Shown piece by piece: positions 44,440-53,535 of a stretch of DNA of 64,000 nucleotides. A model generated the notes under the pieces. It did no database searches. It was not told the origin of the DNA and was given only the letters and a program-made list of their open reading frames with translations. Every line of letters begins with the position of its first letter. Position 1 is the stretch's first letter. This DNA is from HyVt-105 sp049975425 (lineage in GTDB: Bacteria; Bacteroidota; Bacteroidia; Bacteroidales; VadinHA17), in the NCBI GenBank assembly GCA_049975425.1, contig JBNGDI010000001.1:62001-126000 (forward strand), written 5' to 3'. The position numbers and the translations under genes were made by a program.

Positions 44440-44521
44440 TGCGGATGAAGGGACTCGAACCCCCACGCCCGAAGGCACAAGATCCTAAATCTTGCGCGGC
44501 TACCAATTACGCCACATCCGC
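44440..44521 (-). tRNA. tRNA-Leu (anticodon UAG)
   Basis: An 82-base class II tRNA on the minus strand. The acceptor stem GCGGATG pairs fully with CATCCGC, with A as discriminator. The anticodon stem CAAGA/TCTTG encloses the loop TTTAGGA, giving anticodon TAG with G37. The long variable arm TGCCTTCGGGCG and the GGTTCGAGTCC T-loop region fit leucine. CCA is not encoded. It lies 92 bases upstream of tig and may share its transcript. Confidence 0.97.
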
Positions 44522-44531
44522 AAATGTGCTG

Positions 44532-44539
44532 CAAAGATA
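44532..44539 (-). promoter_or_regulatory. -7 element for tRNA-Leu
   Basis: The minus strand reads TATCTTTG, an exact match ending 10 bases before the tRNA 5' end at 44521; the same octamer precedes greA. The 287 bases between the tRNA and lptB hold no convincing gene. Confidence 0.55.
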
Positions 44540-44808
44540 CAAAAAAATAGATCAAGCATTAAAGGAAAAACCCAACAAAGTGCCTGATTATCTGTTGTAC
44601 TTTGCCGATTGTCCTTTCGGGAAACCAATCGGAATCAGAGTGTAATTGACATGAATTTTCTTGATACAGAACACAATTCCCGGCATCTTTGTTCAGGAAA
44701 ATCAATGTGGCCGGTATAGAATATGTTCCGGGGAAAAAGCAGCTGGTTCCCTCCTTTTTTGGCAACCGGGTTATAGCCTGCAGACTGGATTTGCCTGTCT
44801 GCCAAATA

Positions 44809-45534
44809 TCAGCGCCTCAATTCAAATTTTTCTCCCAGGTATACCTTTCTTACCTGGGGATCTTCTGCAAGGTCTTCGGAAGTGCCTGATTTCATGATCT
44901 CTCCCTCGAAAAGCAGGTAGGAACGGTCGGTAATGGAAAGGGTTTCGTGAACGTTGTGATCGGTGATCAGAATGCCGATGTTTTTGTCCTTGAGTTTGGA
45001 AACGATATATTGAATATCTTCCACCGCGATTGGGTCTACTCCGGCAAAGGGCTCATCCAGCAGAATAAAATTCGGCTTGATAGCCAGGGCCCGTGCAATT
45101 TCCGTGCGGCGGCGTTCTCCTCCTGACAGTTGAATTCCCAGGCTTTTCCTGATTTTTTGCAACCCGAACTCGTCCAGCAGCGATTCCAGCCGTTCTTCAT
45201 GTTCCTCTTTCGGAACCTGGCTCATTTCCAGTACGGCCCGTATGTTGTCTTCCACACTTAATCTTCTGAAAACCGATGCCTCCTGGGAAAGATACCCTAT
45301 CCCTTTCTGTGCCCTTTTGTAAACGGGCAGGCGTGTAATGTCTTCCTCATCAAGAAAAATCCTGCCGCTGTTGGGGGATATCAGTCCCACAATCATATAA
45401 AAGGATGTGGTTTTCCCGGCTCCGTTGGGTCCCAGCAATCCCACAATTTCTCCTTGCTCCACATCAAGGGAAACATTTTTGACCACGATACGTGAGCGGT
45501 ACCGTTTTACCAAATTCTCAGTCCGGAGCTTCAT
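44809..45534 (-). CDS. lptB: Lipopolysaccharide export ABC transporter ATP-binding protein LptB
   Basis: A 241-residue ATPase with Walker A GPNGAGKT, the LptB-typical Q-loop GYLSQEASVFRRLSVEDN, signature LSGGERRR, Walker B FILLDEPFAGVDP and the H-loop DHNV. It powers LPS extraction from the inner membrane with LptFG. Neighbouring lpt genes are absent here. It lies 47 bases below tatC on the same strand. Confidence 0.96.
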   Translation of the reverse strand: MKLRTENLVKRYRSRIVVKNVSLDVEQGEIVGLLGPNGAGKTTSFYMIVGLISPNSGRIFLDEEDITRLPVYKRAQKGIGYLSQEASVFRRLSVEDNIRAVLEMSQVPKEEHEERLESLLDEFGLQKIRKSLGIQLSGGERRRTEIARALAIKPNFILLDEPFAGVDPIAVEDIQYIVSKLKDKNIGILITDHNVHETLSITDRSYLLFEGEIMKSGTSEDLAEDPQVRKVYLGEKFELRR

Positions 45535-45581
45535 GCATGCGAATATACAACGGAAATTGGTATTGACAAACTACTGGTCCA

Positions 45582-46412
45582 TCAGGCTTCTTCACTTTCT
45601 TTCATGCGGGCCTCTTCTCTCCTGAGCACCCGCCGGGAGATATTGATGCCGATCTCATACAGGAAAATCAGAGGGAAACAGACCAGTATCTGGCTGAACA
45701 CATCGGGAGGGGTAATGATGGCCGCCAGAACCAGAATCAGTATGATGGCGTGTCTGCGGTATCGTTTCAAAAATTCCGGGGTGACCAGCCCCACCTTGGT
45801 AAGGAAAAAGACCAGCACCGGTAATTCGAAAATGAGTCCGCTGGCCAGTGTCACCGAGCTTACCGTTGAAATGTAGGAAATCAGGTTGATCTGATTTTCC
45901 ACTTCCGCACTCACACTGTATGAACCCAGAAAATGAACTGAAAGGGGAACGATCACATAATATCCGAACAAAACACCCAGAGCAAACAATGTGGAGCTGT
46001 AGAATACCGCCCCCCTGGCCACAGATTTCTCCTTCTCGTAAAGGGCCGGCTTAAAAAACATCCAGAATTCATAAAAAATATAAGGAAATGCAACAATAAT
46101 TCCGGCTATGACCGATACCATGATGTGGGTGCTGAACTGGCCGGCCATATTGATGTTAATGATTTCGAAAGGACGGGAATTGATACAAAGGGCGGGAACG
46201 TTTACCACCTGACCCAGTGCACAAAGCATGCGGTTGGTAAAAAAATCCGGATTTTTCGGAGCCAGAATGATGACATCGAAAACAATTTCATTGAAAATGA
46301 AGGCCACAATGGCAAGAATCAGGATGGCTGCAAACGACCTGATTAAATGCCAGCGCAACTCTTCCAGATGCTCCAGGAATGACATTTCTGCTTTGGAATC
46401 CCTTTTGGCCAT
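45582..46412 (-). CDS. tatC: Sec-independent protein translocase TatC
   Basis: A 276-residue protein with six transmembrane segments. The N-terminal motif FLEHLEELRWHLIRS holds the glutamates that bind twin-arginine signals, and FFKPALYEKEK lies in the first cytoplasmic loop. It is a little longer than E. coli TatC owing to a larger first periplasmic loop (with two cysteines near 63-75). tatA is not in the window. The Tat-type hydrolase at 6097-6957 is a possible client. Confidence 0.96.
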   Translation of the reverse strand: MAKRDSKAEMSFLEHLEELRWHLIRSFAAILILAIVAFIFNEIVFDVIILAPKNPDFFTNRMLCALGQVVNVPALCINSRPFEIININMAGQFSTHIMVSVIAGIIVAFPYIFYEFWMFFKPALYEKEKSVARGAVFYSSTLFALGVLFGYYVIVPLSVHFLGSYSVSAEVENQINLISYISTVSSVTLASGLIFELPVLVFFLTKVGLVTPEFLKRYRRHAIILILVLAAIITPPDVFSQILVCFPLIFLYEIGINISRRVLRREEARMKESEEA

Positions 46413-46453
46413 AAAACGTGGCGGATATGCAGTGGATTTTCAGAATTAGCCGT

Positions 46454-46461
46454 CAAATTTA
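46454..46461 (-). promoter_or_regulatory. -7 element for tatC-lptB
   Basis: The minus strand reads TAAATTTG, an exact TAnnTTTG match, 41 bases before the tatC ATG. The rest of the 290-base gap to recQ contains an isolated plus-strand TATTTTTG (46506-46513), too far from recQ to assign, and no gene. Confidence 0.45.
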
Positions 46462-46702
46462 TGAAAATGTTGATGTTTTTAATATGCAGAAATACAAAAA
46501 ATGATTATTTTTGGTGTCTTTTTTAAAAAAGAGGAAAACAACAGTGGTAATTAGTATCCCGAATGTTATCATATCAGGAAAATAATTGCTACATTTAAAT
46601 AGATGATCAGCATACTTGTCATTGGTTTTATTGTCCCCCACCTTTTTTGCAGTTGGATAACAAAACAGTTTGATATCATTCTGAGTTGGAGGGATCAAAA
46701 AT

Positions 46703-48895
46703 ATGAGTATTGGCGTTGACATATCGTTAACCAGTTACCTGAAGAAATACTTCGGATTCAGCACTTTTAAGGGAAATCAGGAAACCATTATTCGAAATGT
46801 ACTGGCAGGAAATGATACTTTCGTGCTAATGCCTACCGGCGGAGGGAAATCGCTGTGTTATCAGCTTCCGTCGATGATTTTACCCGGAACAGCCATTGTA
46901 ATTTCTCCCCTCATCGCCCTGATGAAAAACCAGGTGGATGCCATGCGCAGTTTTTCCACTGACGACGGGGTGGCACACTTCATGAATTCTTCTCTTTCAA
47001 AAAGTGCTGTTGCCAGAGTTAAAGAAGACATTCTTAACGGGATCACCCGCCTGCTGTATGTGGCTCCTGAATCATTGACCAAACGGGAGAATATCGATTT
47101 CCTGAAGAATGTGAATATTTCTTTTTATGCTGTGGATGAAGCCCACTGTATATCGGAATGGGGGCATGATTTCCGTCCGGAATACCGACGTATACGTCCT
47201 ATTATCAACGAGATAGGGCGGGCCCCGATCATTGCGCTGACAGCCACCGCTACCCCAAAGGTACAACATGATATCCAGAAAAACCTGGGAATTCTCGATG
47301 CCAACGTATTTAAGTCCTCATTCAACCGGCCAAATCTGTATTATGAAATCAGGCCCAAGAAAAATGCCACCCGCGAGATCATCCGGTTTATCAAGAACAA
47401 CCCCGGGAAATCGGGAATTATTTATTGCCTGAGCCGTAAAAAGGTGGAGGAAATGGCCGAAACCCTGCAGGTGAACGGCATCAAGGCCCTGCCATACCAT
47501 GCCGGGATGGATTCGTCCACCCGGACCGAGAACCAGGACAAATTCCTTATGGAAGAAGTGGATGTAATCGTGGCAACCATCGCTTTCGGAATGGGTATCG
47601 ATAAACCCGATGTACGTTTTGTGATCCACTACGACATTCCCAAAAGCCTGGAAGGATATTATCAGGAAACCGGCCGGGCTGGCCGGGACGGAGGTGAGGG
47701 ACGGTGCCTTACTTTTTACAGCTACAAGGATATCCAGAAACTTGAAAAATTCATGCAGGGCAAGCCCCTGGCCGAACAGGAGATAGGAAAACAATTGCTT
47801 CTGGAAACGGCTTCTTATGCCGAATCGTCGGTGTGCCGGCGTAAACTGCTTTTGCATTATTTTGGTGAAGAATACCGGGAAGACAACTGCCAGTCGTGCG
47901 ACAACTGCCTGCATCCCAAAACGAGTTTTGAAGGGCAGGGTTATGTGAAGAAGGTACTGGAAGTGATTCTGGAAGTAAAAGAAAAATTCAAAGCCGAACA
48001 TATTGCCAATATCCTGGCAGGGAATGCCACTTCGGCCATCAAATCATACGGACACCACAGGCTGGTGGTGTTCGGGTCGGGAGGCGACAGGGATGTGAAA
48101 TTCTGGAATGCCGTAATCAGGCAGGCCATGATCGCCCGCTTTATTACCAAGGATATTGAAAATTACGGTTTGCTCAAGATTACCCCCGAAGGACGAAAAT
48201 TCCTGGATCATCCGCATTCCTTCATGCTTACTCAGGATCACGACTACGGGGAAGAGAGTGAAGAGGAAACTGCCGCCACCTCCGGCCGTACGGGTGCGGT
48301 TGACGAAGAACTGTTCAATATTCTGAAAGACCTCCGGCGGAAAATTTCCCGTGAAAAGAACCTGCCTCCTTTTGTGATATTCCAGGACCCTTCGCTGGAA
48401 GATATGGCCATTCAATACCCGGTTAACCTGGAAGAAATGCAGAACATTACCGGGGTGGGCATGGGGAAGGCCCAGCGTTACGGAAAGGAATTTGTGGAAC
48501 TGATCAAAAAATACGTGGAGGAAAACGAGATCGAGCGTCCGCAGGATATGGTGGTGAAATCGGTGGTCAATAAATCAGGGCTGAAAGTGTATATTATTCA
48601 GAGCATTGACCGTAAAATAAGCCTGGAAGACATTGCCAGTGCAAAAAATCTGGAAATGAGGGAACTTCTGCAGGAAATAGAATCCATCGTTCAGTCGGGA
48701 ACCCGTCTGAATCTGGATTATTATATTAACGAAGTGCTCGACGAAGAACATCAGGAAGATATATATACATATTTCCGTGAAGAAGCCGAAAGCGAATCGG
48801 TGGAGGAAGCGCTGGCGGAACTGGGGGAAGACGAATACACCGAGGAAGATATCCGCCTTATGCGGATCAAGTTCTTCTCGGAAATGGGGAATTAA
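46703..48895 (+). CDS. recQ: ATP-dependent DNA helicase RecQ
   Basis: A 730-residue helicase with Walker A PTGGGKSLCYQLP, the DEAH box AVDEAHCISEWGHDFRPEY, motif VI ETGRAGRDG, the RecQ-Ct zinc site (CRRKLLLHYF with CQSCDNC), a winged-helix domain and an HRDC domain near 520-600. About 110 further acidic residues at the C-terminus form a helix-turn-helix-like extension (KVYIIQSIDRKISLEDIASA), usual for the Bacteroidota version. Unwinds recombination and repair intermediates. Confidence 0.95.
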   Translation: MSIGVDISLTSYLKKYFGFSTFKGNQETIIRNVLAGNDTFVLMPTGGGKSLCYQLPSMILPGTAIVISPLIALMKNQVDAMRSFSTDDGVAHFMNSSLSKSAVARVKEDILNGITRLLYVAPESLTKRENIDFLKNVNISFYAVDEAHCISEWGHDFRPEYRRIRPIINEIGRAPIIALTATATPKVQHDIQKNLGILDANVFKSSFNRPNLYYEIRPKKNATREIIRFIKNNPGKSGIIYCLSRKKVEEMAETLQVNGIKALPYHAGMDSSTRTENQDKFLMEEVDVIVATIAFGMGIDKPDVRFVIHYDIPKSLEGYYQETGRAGRDGGEGRCLTFYSYKDIQKLEKFMQGKPLAEQEIGKQLLLETASYAESSVCRRKLLLHYFGEEYREDNCQSCDNCLHPKTSFEGQGYVKKVLEVILEVKEKFKAEHIANILAGNATSAIKSYGHHRLVVFGSGGDRDVKFWNAVIRQAMIARFITKDIENYGLLKITPEGRKFLDHPHSFMLTQDHDYGEESEEETAATSGRTGAVDEELFNILKDLRRKISREKNLPPFVIFQDPSLEDMAIQYPVNLEEMQNITGVGMGKAQRYGKEFVELIKKYVEENEIERPQDMVVKSVVNKSGLKVYIIQSIDRKISLEDIASAKNLEMRELLQEIESIVQSGTRLNLDYYINEVLDEEHQEDIYTYFREEAESESVEEALAELGEDEYTEEDIRLMRIKFFSEMGN

Positions 48896-48902
48896 TACCA
48901 TA

Positions 48903-49790
48903 ATGGAAGAAATCCTTCGCATTGAGCAACTTACTAAAGATTACGGCCGCCTGCGTGCCGTAGATCACCTGGACCTTCTTGTGGAAAAGGGGAATATTTT
49001 TGGTATTCTCGGACCCAACGGCAGTGGGAAGACTACGACCCTTTCCGTGATCATGGGATTGTTGCCTGCGGGAAGCGGCCGGTTTTCCTGGTTTGGCGGT
49101 TTAAGGAGCTCTGAAGTGAACCGAAGAATCGGTTCACTGATAGAAATACCCTATTTCTATCCTTATCTTACCCTGTACCAGAATCTGCAGCTGGTAGCCC
49201 GCATTAGGGAAGTGGATGAAGCCGATATCACCCGCGTACTGGGAATCACCAATCTGCTTACCCGCAAGCACAGCCGTTTCGATACTCTGTCGCTGGGTAT
49301 GAAACAAAGGATGGGCCTCGCTTCGGTTTTGCTGGGCGATCCGGAAGTCCTGGTTTTGGATGAGCCTACCAACGGGCTTGATCCCGAGGGTATTGCGGAA
49401 GTGAGGAAAATAATCACGGAAGAGGGGGAACGGGGAAAGACCATTCTCCTGGCAAGCCATATTCTCGATGAGGTGGAAAAAGTGTGTACCCATGTGGCGG
49501 TATTGAAAATGGGGAAACTCATAGCCTCCGGCCGGGTGGAAGAACTCCTGGGAGGAGAATCATTGGTCATTGTTGAGTGTGAACGCTGCGATGAACTGAG
49601 AGAAGCCCTGATCAGGGATGAAATGGTCAGTCATACGGAAATCAGGGCAGGGATGCTTCACCTTGTTCTGCGCGCTCCCCATACACCGGCCGAATTGAAT
49701 GCATTTGCCCATAAAAAAGGTTTCCTGCTGTCCAGGCTGGAACCCAGGAAAAAAAGCCTGGAAGATCAGTTCCTGGAACTGGTGAGATAA
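48903..49790 (+). CDS. ABC-2 type transporter ATP-binding protein
   Basis: A 295-residue ATPase from the ATG at 48903, seven bases after recQ; a longer frame lies inside recQ. Walker A GPNGSGKT, signature LSLGMKQRM, Walker B VLVLDEPTNGLDP and H-loop LASHILDE. The C-terminal 80 residues form the regulatory domain common to antibiotic and polysaccharide exporters. Pairs with the permease that follows. Confidence 0.93.
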   Translation: MEEILRIEQLTKDYGRLRAVDHLDLLVEKGNIFGILGPNGSGKTTTLSVIMGLLPAGSGRFSWFGGLRSSEVNRRIGSLIEIPYFYPYLTLYQNLQLVARIREVDEADITRVLGITNLLTRKHSRFDTLSLGMKQRMGLASVLLGDPEVLVLDEPTNGLDPEGIAEVRKIITEEGERGKTILLASHILDEVEKVCTHVAVLKMGKLIASGRVEELLGGESLVIVECERCDELREALIRDEMVSHTEIRAGMLHLVLRAPHTPAELNAFAHKKGFLLSRLEPRKKSLEDQFLELVR

Positions 49791-49822
49791 CCCGGCGCAT
49801 TGAAAAATCTGTGAACCGACCC

Positions 49823-50650
49823 ATGAAAAAACTGTGTAGCATCGAATGGATCAAGATCTGGAATTACGTTCCTTTCCGGGTGATTATCCTGTTGCATTTC
49901 GTTCTGTTCTTTCTGGTAGTGCTTCTACTTTCCAGAGTACAGATTTCTGTTCCGGGTTTCAACACCCGCAGCCTGTTCTCCTTTCCGCATATCTGGGAAA
50001 CCTTCAGCTGGATAGCCAGCTGGTTCAATCTTCTGCTGGCTATCCTGATGATTGTGCTGGCCGGCAACGAGTTTTCCTATGGCACATACCGCCAGCAGGT
50101 GATGAACGGATTAAGCAGAATGGAATTATTGCAGGGCAAAGCCCGGGTTATCCTGTGGATCGCCCTGTATGCCGTGAGTCTGGTACTGATTTCCTCCCTG
50201 ATTTTCGGATTGATCTATACACGCGACCTCACTCTCGGCCTGATGATCGAAAATATGCAGTGCCTGCTGGTATATTTTGTTCAGGCAGCAGCCTACATGG
50301 CACTGGCCCTGCTGATCACTCTCATTATCAGGAACAATGCAGTATCCATCCTGGGGTTCATTTTTTATTTCGCCCTGATTGAACCGGTATTGCGCCGTTT
50401 TTTCCCCAGGGAAGCCCGCAGTTATTTCCCGGTTCGGGTCATTTCTCATCTCACCCCCATGCCCCGGGTATTAAACGTTACAACCGATGAATCACTTATG
50501 AATAATGCGGGTGATGATCAGATTGACCTGGCTGTCATTGGGATCGGCAGCCCGGAATTGCCGCAGTGGCTGAGCCTGTCGTTAGCCGTATTGTATATTG
50601 TATTGTTTATTGTTTGTTCAGGCCTGGTTTTGAAGAAGAGGAACCTTTAG
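49823..50650 (+). CDS. ABC-2 type transporter permease
   Basis: A 275-residue membrane protein with six hydrophobic segments, from the ATG at 49823 (a GTG at 49811 is also possible). The motif NEFSYGTYRQQVMNGLSR after TM2 is typical of ABC-2 permeases, where it contacts the ATPase. The substrate is unknown. Its last 33 bases overlap, tail to tail, the end of the OppC-like gene on the other strand. Confidence 0.88.
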   Translation: MKKLCSIEWIKIWNYVPFRVIILLHFVLFFLVVLLLSRVQISVPGFNTRSLFSFPHIWETFSWIASWFNLLLAILMIVLAGNEFSYGTYRQQVMNGLSRMELLQGKARVILWIALYAVSLVLISSLIFGLIYTRDLTLGLMIENMQCLLVYFVQAAAYMALALLITLIIRNNAVSILGFIFYFALIEPVLRRFFPREARSYFPVRVISHLTPMPRVLNVTTDESLMNNAGDDQIDLAVIGIGSPELPQWLSLSLAVLYIVLFIVCSGLVLKKRNL

Positions 50651-51877
50651 CTCACTTCCGCCGAGGGTACGGGTATCGAGGGCATCCCGCAGCCCGTTTC
50701 CAAGCAGGGTGAAAGCAAGCACCATCAGCATGATGGCCAGACCGGGCAGAATGGCCAGGTACGCCTGATCCATGATAATGTATCCGTAATGGTCTTTGAT
50801 CATGGTTCCCCATGAAGGAAGGGGTGGCTGAACCCCTATCCCGAGGAAGCTCAGTCCGGCCTCAATGAGTATGGCCGATGCAAAATTGGCTGCCGAAATA
50901 ATGATGACGGGAGAAAAGGCATTCGGCAGAATATGGCGAAAAAGGATGCGAAAATGGGAAAATCCCATGGCACGCGCTGCTTCCACATATTCTTTTTCAC
51001 GTATGCCCAGAACCTGCCCCCGCACCACCCGGGCAACTTCCACCCACATGGTCAGGCCCACGGCCACAAAGATCTGCCAGAACCCCTTCCCCAGTACCAG
51101 GGTAATGGCAATGACCATCAGCAGGGTGGGAACAGACCATACTACATTGATCAGCCATAGTACGAATGAATCTATCCAGCCTCTGAAATAGCCGCCGGCG
51201 GCTCCTATCCCGATACCGATTACCAGCGAGATGAACACCGAAATAAATCCCACCGAAAGGGAAATCCTTGTCCCCAGCATCAGCCTGCTCAGCAGGTCAC
51301 GCCCTAACCGGTCGGTACCCAGGGGGAACTTCTGCTGCACTACCTGGTTTTCCAGTATTTGCTCCTGAAGGCTGCTGAGGGAAGCCGTGGCATGCGTTCC
51401 GTCGAGCAGGGTAAATGAAACCCGGTCACCTTCCCTGCTAACCGGTTTTAAAGGATCAATGGCATATACCACATCGGGCAGGCTGAATTCCCTGAGAAAC
51501 AGGGTTTCCCCGGGCAGGTCGCTGAACTCTTCCGCCATTACCCGGCTGTTCTCAAAACGGAGCCGGTTGACCGGAATGTGATCATAAGGCGAAATTTTTC
51601 CGTGCAACATGGTATGCCATTTACTGCCTCCCTTTTCCGGCTCATTTTTTCTCACCTTCAGGATGGTGACCGAAAATCCCGGGGGGCGGGCCGAAAGTTC
51701 CAGATATTGCCTGTTGCAGTTGGGACTCTGGTCGGGGGTGATGAGATAGCCCAGCAGGGCCACTACAACGGCCATGGTTATCACCACGAGGCCGGAAACC
51801 GCCAGTGGATCATGCAGCAGTCTTTTCCAGGCAATTCTTCCCAGTGAGGCCGAAATATGGTTTTTTCTCCGGAACAT
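50618..51877 (-). CDS. OppC/DppC-like ABC permease with a large periplasmic insert
   Basis: A 419-residue permease, over 100 residues longer than typical OppC. After a cytoplasmic OppC_N segment and TM1 (about 28-48), some 130 hydrophilic residues (about 50-185) precede the usual GTDRLGRDLLSRLM and five more membrane helices. The EAA loop is EYVEAARAMGFSHFRILFRHILPNA. It should import peptides or nickel with OppB, OppD/F and a binding protein, none of which is adjacent. The insert may replace or dock the binding protein. Last gene of the carB run. Confidence 0.9.
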   Translation of the reverse strand: MFRRKNHISASLGRIAWKRLLHDPLAVSGLVVITMAVVVALLGYLITPDQSPNCNRQYLELSARPPGFSVTILKVRKNEPEKGGSKWHTMLHGKISPYDHIPVNRLRFENSRVMAEEFSDLPGETLFLREFSLPDVVYAIDPLKPVSREGDRVSFTLLDGTHATASLSSLQEQILENQVVQQKFPLGTDRLGRDLLSRLMLGTRISLSVGFISVFISLVIGIGIGAAGGYFRGWIDSFVLWLINVVWSVPTLLMVIAITLVLGKGFWQIFVAVGLTMWVEVARVVRGQVLGIREKEYVEAARAMGFSHFRILFRHILPNAFSPVIIISAANFASAILIEAGLSFLGIGVQPPLPSWGTMIKDHYGYIIMDQAYLAILPGLAIMLMVLAFTLLGNGLRDALDTRTLGGSELKVPLLQNQA

Positions 51878-51907
51878 TACCCAAAAATAGGATTATTTAT
51901 GCGGGAT

Positions 51908-53077
51908 TTATACCCCGCGGCCTCTGAAAAATTTCCTTTCCTTCCACCTGAATTTACCGTATAGTCCGCCTGCTAAAGAAAAAAGCACATAGAAAGGATA
52001 AATCCCCTGAAACAGGACGAGTGAAAAAGGCCTGAAATTCAAACTATAATAATTTAAAAATGGAATTAATATAATTAAATCAAATATTGATTTAATTAAT
52101 ATATAAATAAATAAAATTAATAAATAGTTGAATTTTTGGATAAGGCATACGCCCGGCACTAAAGGCGCCAGGGCGGTGAACAACACCAGCAAAGCCGCTG
52201 CAATGAGCTCGGGGTCGCGGTAGCGACTGCTTTTTGATACCCATCTGAAACGCTGTTGCATCAGTTCCGTCAGACTTGCCGGGGCGTGGGTGGTGACCAG
52301 CACATGCTTTGATTTCAGGTACCGGATGCGGTGACGGTATCTTTTTTTTACTTCCTGAAGCAGGAACATGTCATCGCCCGAGGCTTTTTGATGCATGAAG
52401 AGATTGGGATGGCCGGTCACCACCTCACCGGGATATGCCAGGTTGGCCCCGTTGCACAGAACGGGTCGTCCTGCCCCGGCCGATCCGGCAGCGGCGGCCA
52501 TCAAACCGGCGAATTCCAGCTTGCAGAACTGGCCGAAAATTCCGCTTTTGCCTGTAAAGGCCACCGGCATGATGATCAGGAGGGGATGGTGTTTTTCATA
52601 AAAAGCAGCAATGGAGGCCAGCCAGTATTTTCCCGGCAGGACATCGCCGTCGGTTTGTACCATAAGTTCACCCCTGGCCTTAGACAGGGCGGTTTTCAGG
52701 GCGGCTTTTTTCCCGCTGATGCCGTCGGGCAGAGGTATCCATGTGAAGCGGGAGGGATTTATCAGATATTTTTCCTGAAGCAGGGCAGGGGTGTTATCGG
52801 TGGAATGGTCATCCACGAATATGATCTCGTACAGAGCATCCGGGTACTCCTGGTGATCCAGGCTTTGCATAAGCTGAGGCAGATGCGGGGCTTCATTTCT
52901 TACGGGGATGATCACGCTGATCTTTGTGGAGGGTTCAGCGGCCGGGGCCCGGTGTTCGGGGATCCGGTCCCATCCGCTGCGGAAAAAAAGCATCATGCTT
53001 CCATACGCCATCAGGATCAGGAAAGTAAATGCCGTAATCCACAGGCAGGGATGGTATGAAAGGATTATTTCATCCAC
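51908..53077 (-). CDS. Membrane-bound GT2 family glycosyltransferase
   Basis: A 389-residue protein with one N-terminal and about three C-terminal membrane segments around a GT-A domain: ISVIIPVRNEA, FVDDHSTDN, TDGDV (DXD) and QQRFRW (QxxRW), the arrangement of processive or lipid-linked transferases. The part encoding the C-terminal membrane helices (52041-52137) has only 7 G or C in 97 bases, very unlike the rest of the gene. Starts 13 bases inside the acetyltransferase gene. Confidence 0.9.
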   Translation of the reverse strand: MDEIILSYHPCLWITAFTFLILMAYGSMMLFFRSGWDRIPEHRAPAAEPSTKISVIIPVRNEAPHLPQLMQSLDHQEYPDALYEIIFVDDHSTDNTPALLQEKYLINPSRFTWIPLPDGISGKKAALKTALSKARGELMVQTDGDVLPGKYWLASIAAFYEKHHPLLIIMPVAFTGKSGIFGQFCKLEFAGLMAAAAGSAGAGRPVLCNGANLAYPGEVVTGHPNLFMHQKASGDDMFLLQEVKKRYRHRIRYLKSKHVLVTTHAPASLTELMQQRFRWVSKSSRYRDPELIAAALLVLFTALAPLVPGVCLIQKFNYLLILFIYILIKSIFDLIILIPFLNYYSLNFRPFSLVLFQGIYPFYVLFSLAGGLYGKFRWKERKFFRGRGV

Positions 53078-53535
53078 TCGTAGGTGATGTAATGTTGTCC
53101 GTTCATGCCCAGGGCTTCATATACCCTGCGGGCATGGTGGTTATGCCGGTCGACATACAGTCTCAGTCCCAGTACGCCGGGTTCTTCCTCCACCTGTTTT
53201 TTGAGAAAAGCATACATGTGTGAAAAGACCCTGTTTCCCCGGAATGGGGGCAGAATATAAACCGACTGGATCCACCATACATTTCCGTTTCTCCAGTCAC
53301 TCCACTCGGTGGTGATCATCATCGAAGCAATGATTTTCCCACCGGCTTCAGCCACGTAATACTGCCCTTTTGACTGGTCGGCCAGTGCTGCTTTAACCCC
53401 TTTTTCCACCGTGGAAGGATCAAGATCCATGTTTTCCGTTTCCCGTGCCATATTGATCTGGAAATCGGCGATGATGGCGTATTCGTCGGGGAAGGCCTTT
53501 CTGATCAGAAGGTCGTTTTCAGGATCAATATTCAT
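53065..53535 (-). CDS. GNAT family N-acetyltransferase
   Basis: A 156-residue protein with the GNAT fold: WIQSVYILPPFRGNRVFSHM contains the acetyl-CoA loop in the altered form RGNRVFS instead of RGxGxG/A, and VDRHNHHARRVYEALGM is motif B. The substrate is unknown. It overlaps carB by 11 bases and the GT2 gene by 13, so all three are translationally linked. Confidence 0.9.
   Translation of the reverse strand: MNIDPENDLLIRKAFPDEYAIIADFQINMARETENMDLDPSTVEKGVKAALADQSKGQYYVAEAGGKIIASMMITTEWSDWRNGNVWWIQSVYILPPFRGNRVFSHMYAFLKKQVEEEPGVLGLRLYVDRHNHHARRVYEALGMNGQHYITYEWMK

Noticed and set aside
44559..44765. Possible 68-residue gene in the gap between tRNA-Leu and lptB
   Set aside because: No conserved motif, no promoter and mixed composition; overlapping frames on both strands look equally poor.
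44780..44802. Inverted repeat GCAGAC/GTCTGC after lptB as a terminator
   Set aside because: Only a six-bp stem with an 11-base loop and no T-run in the leftward direction.
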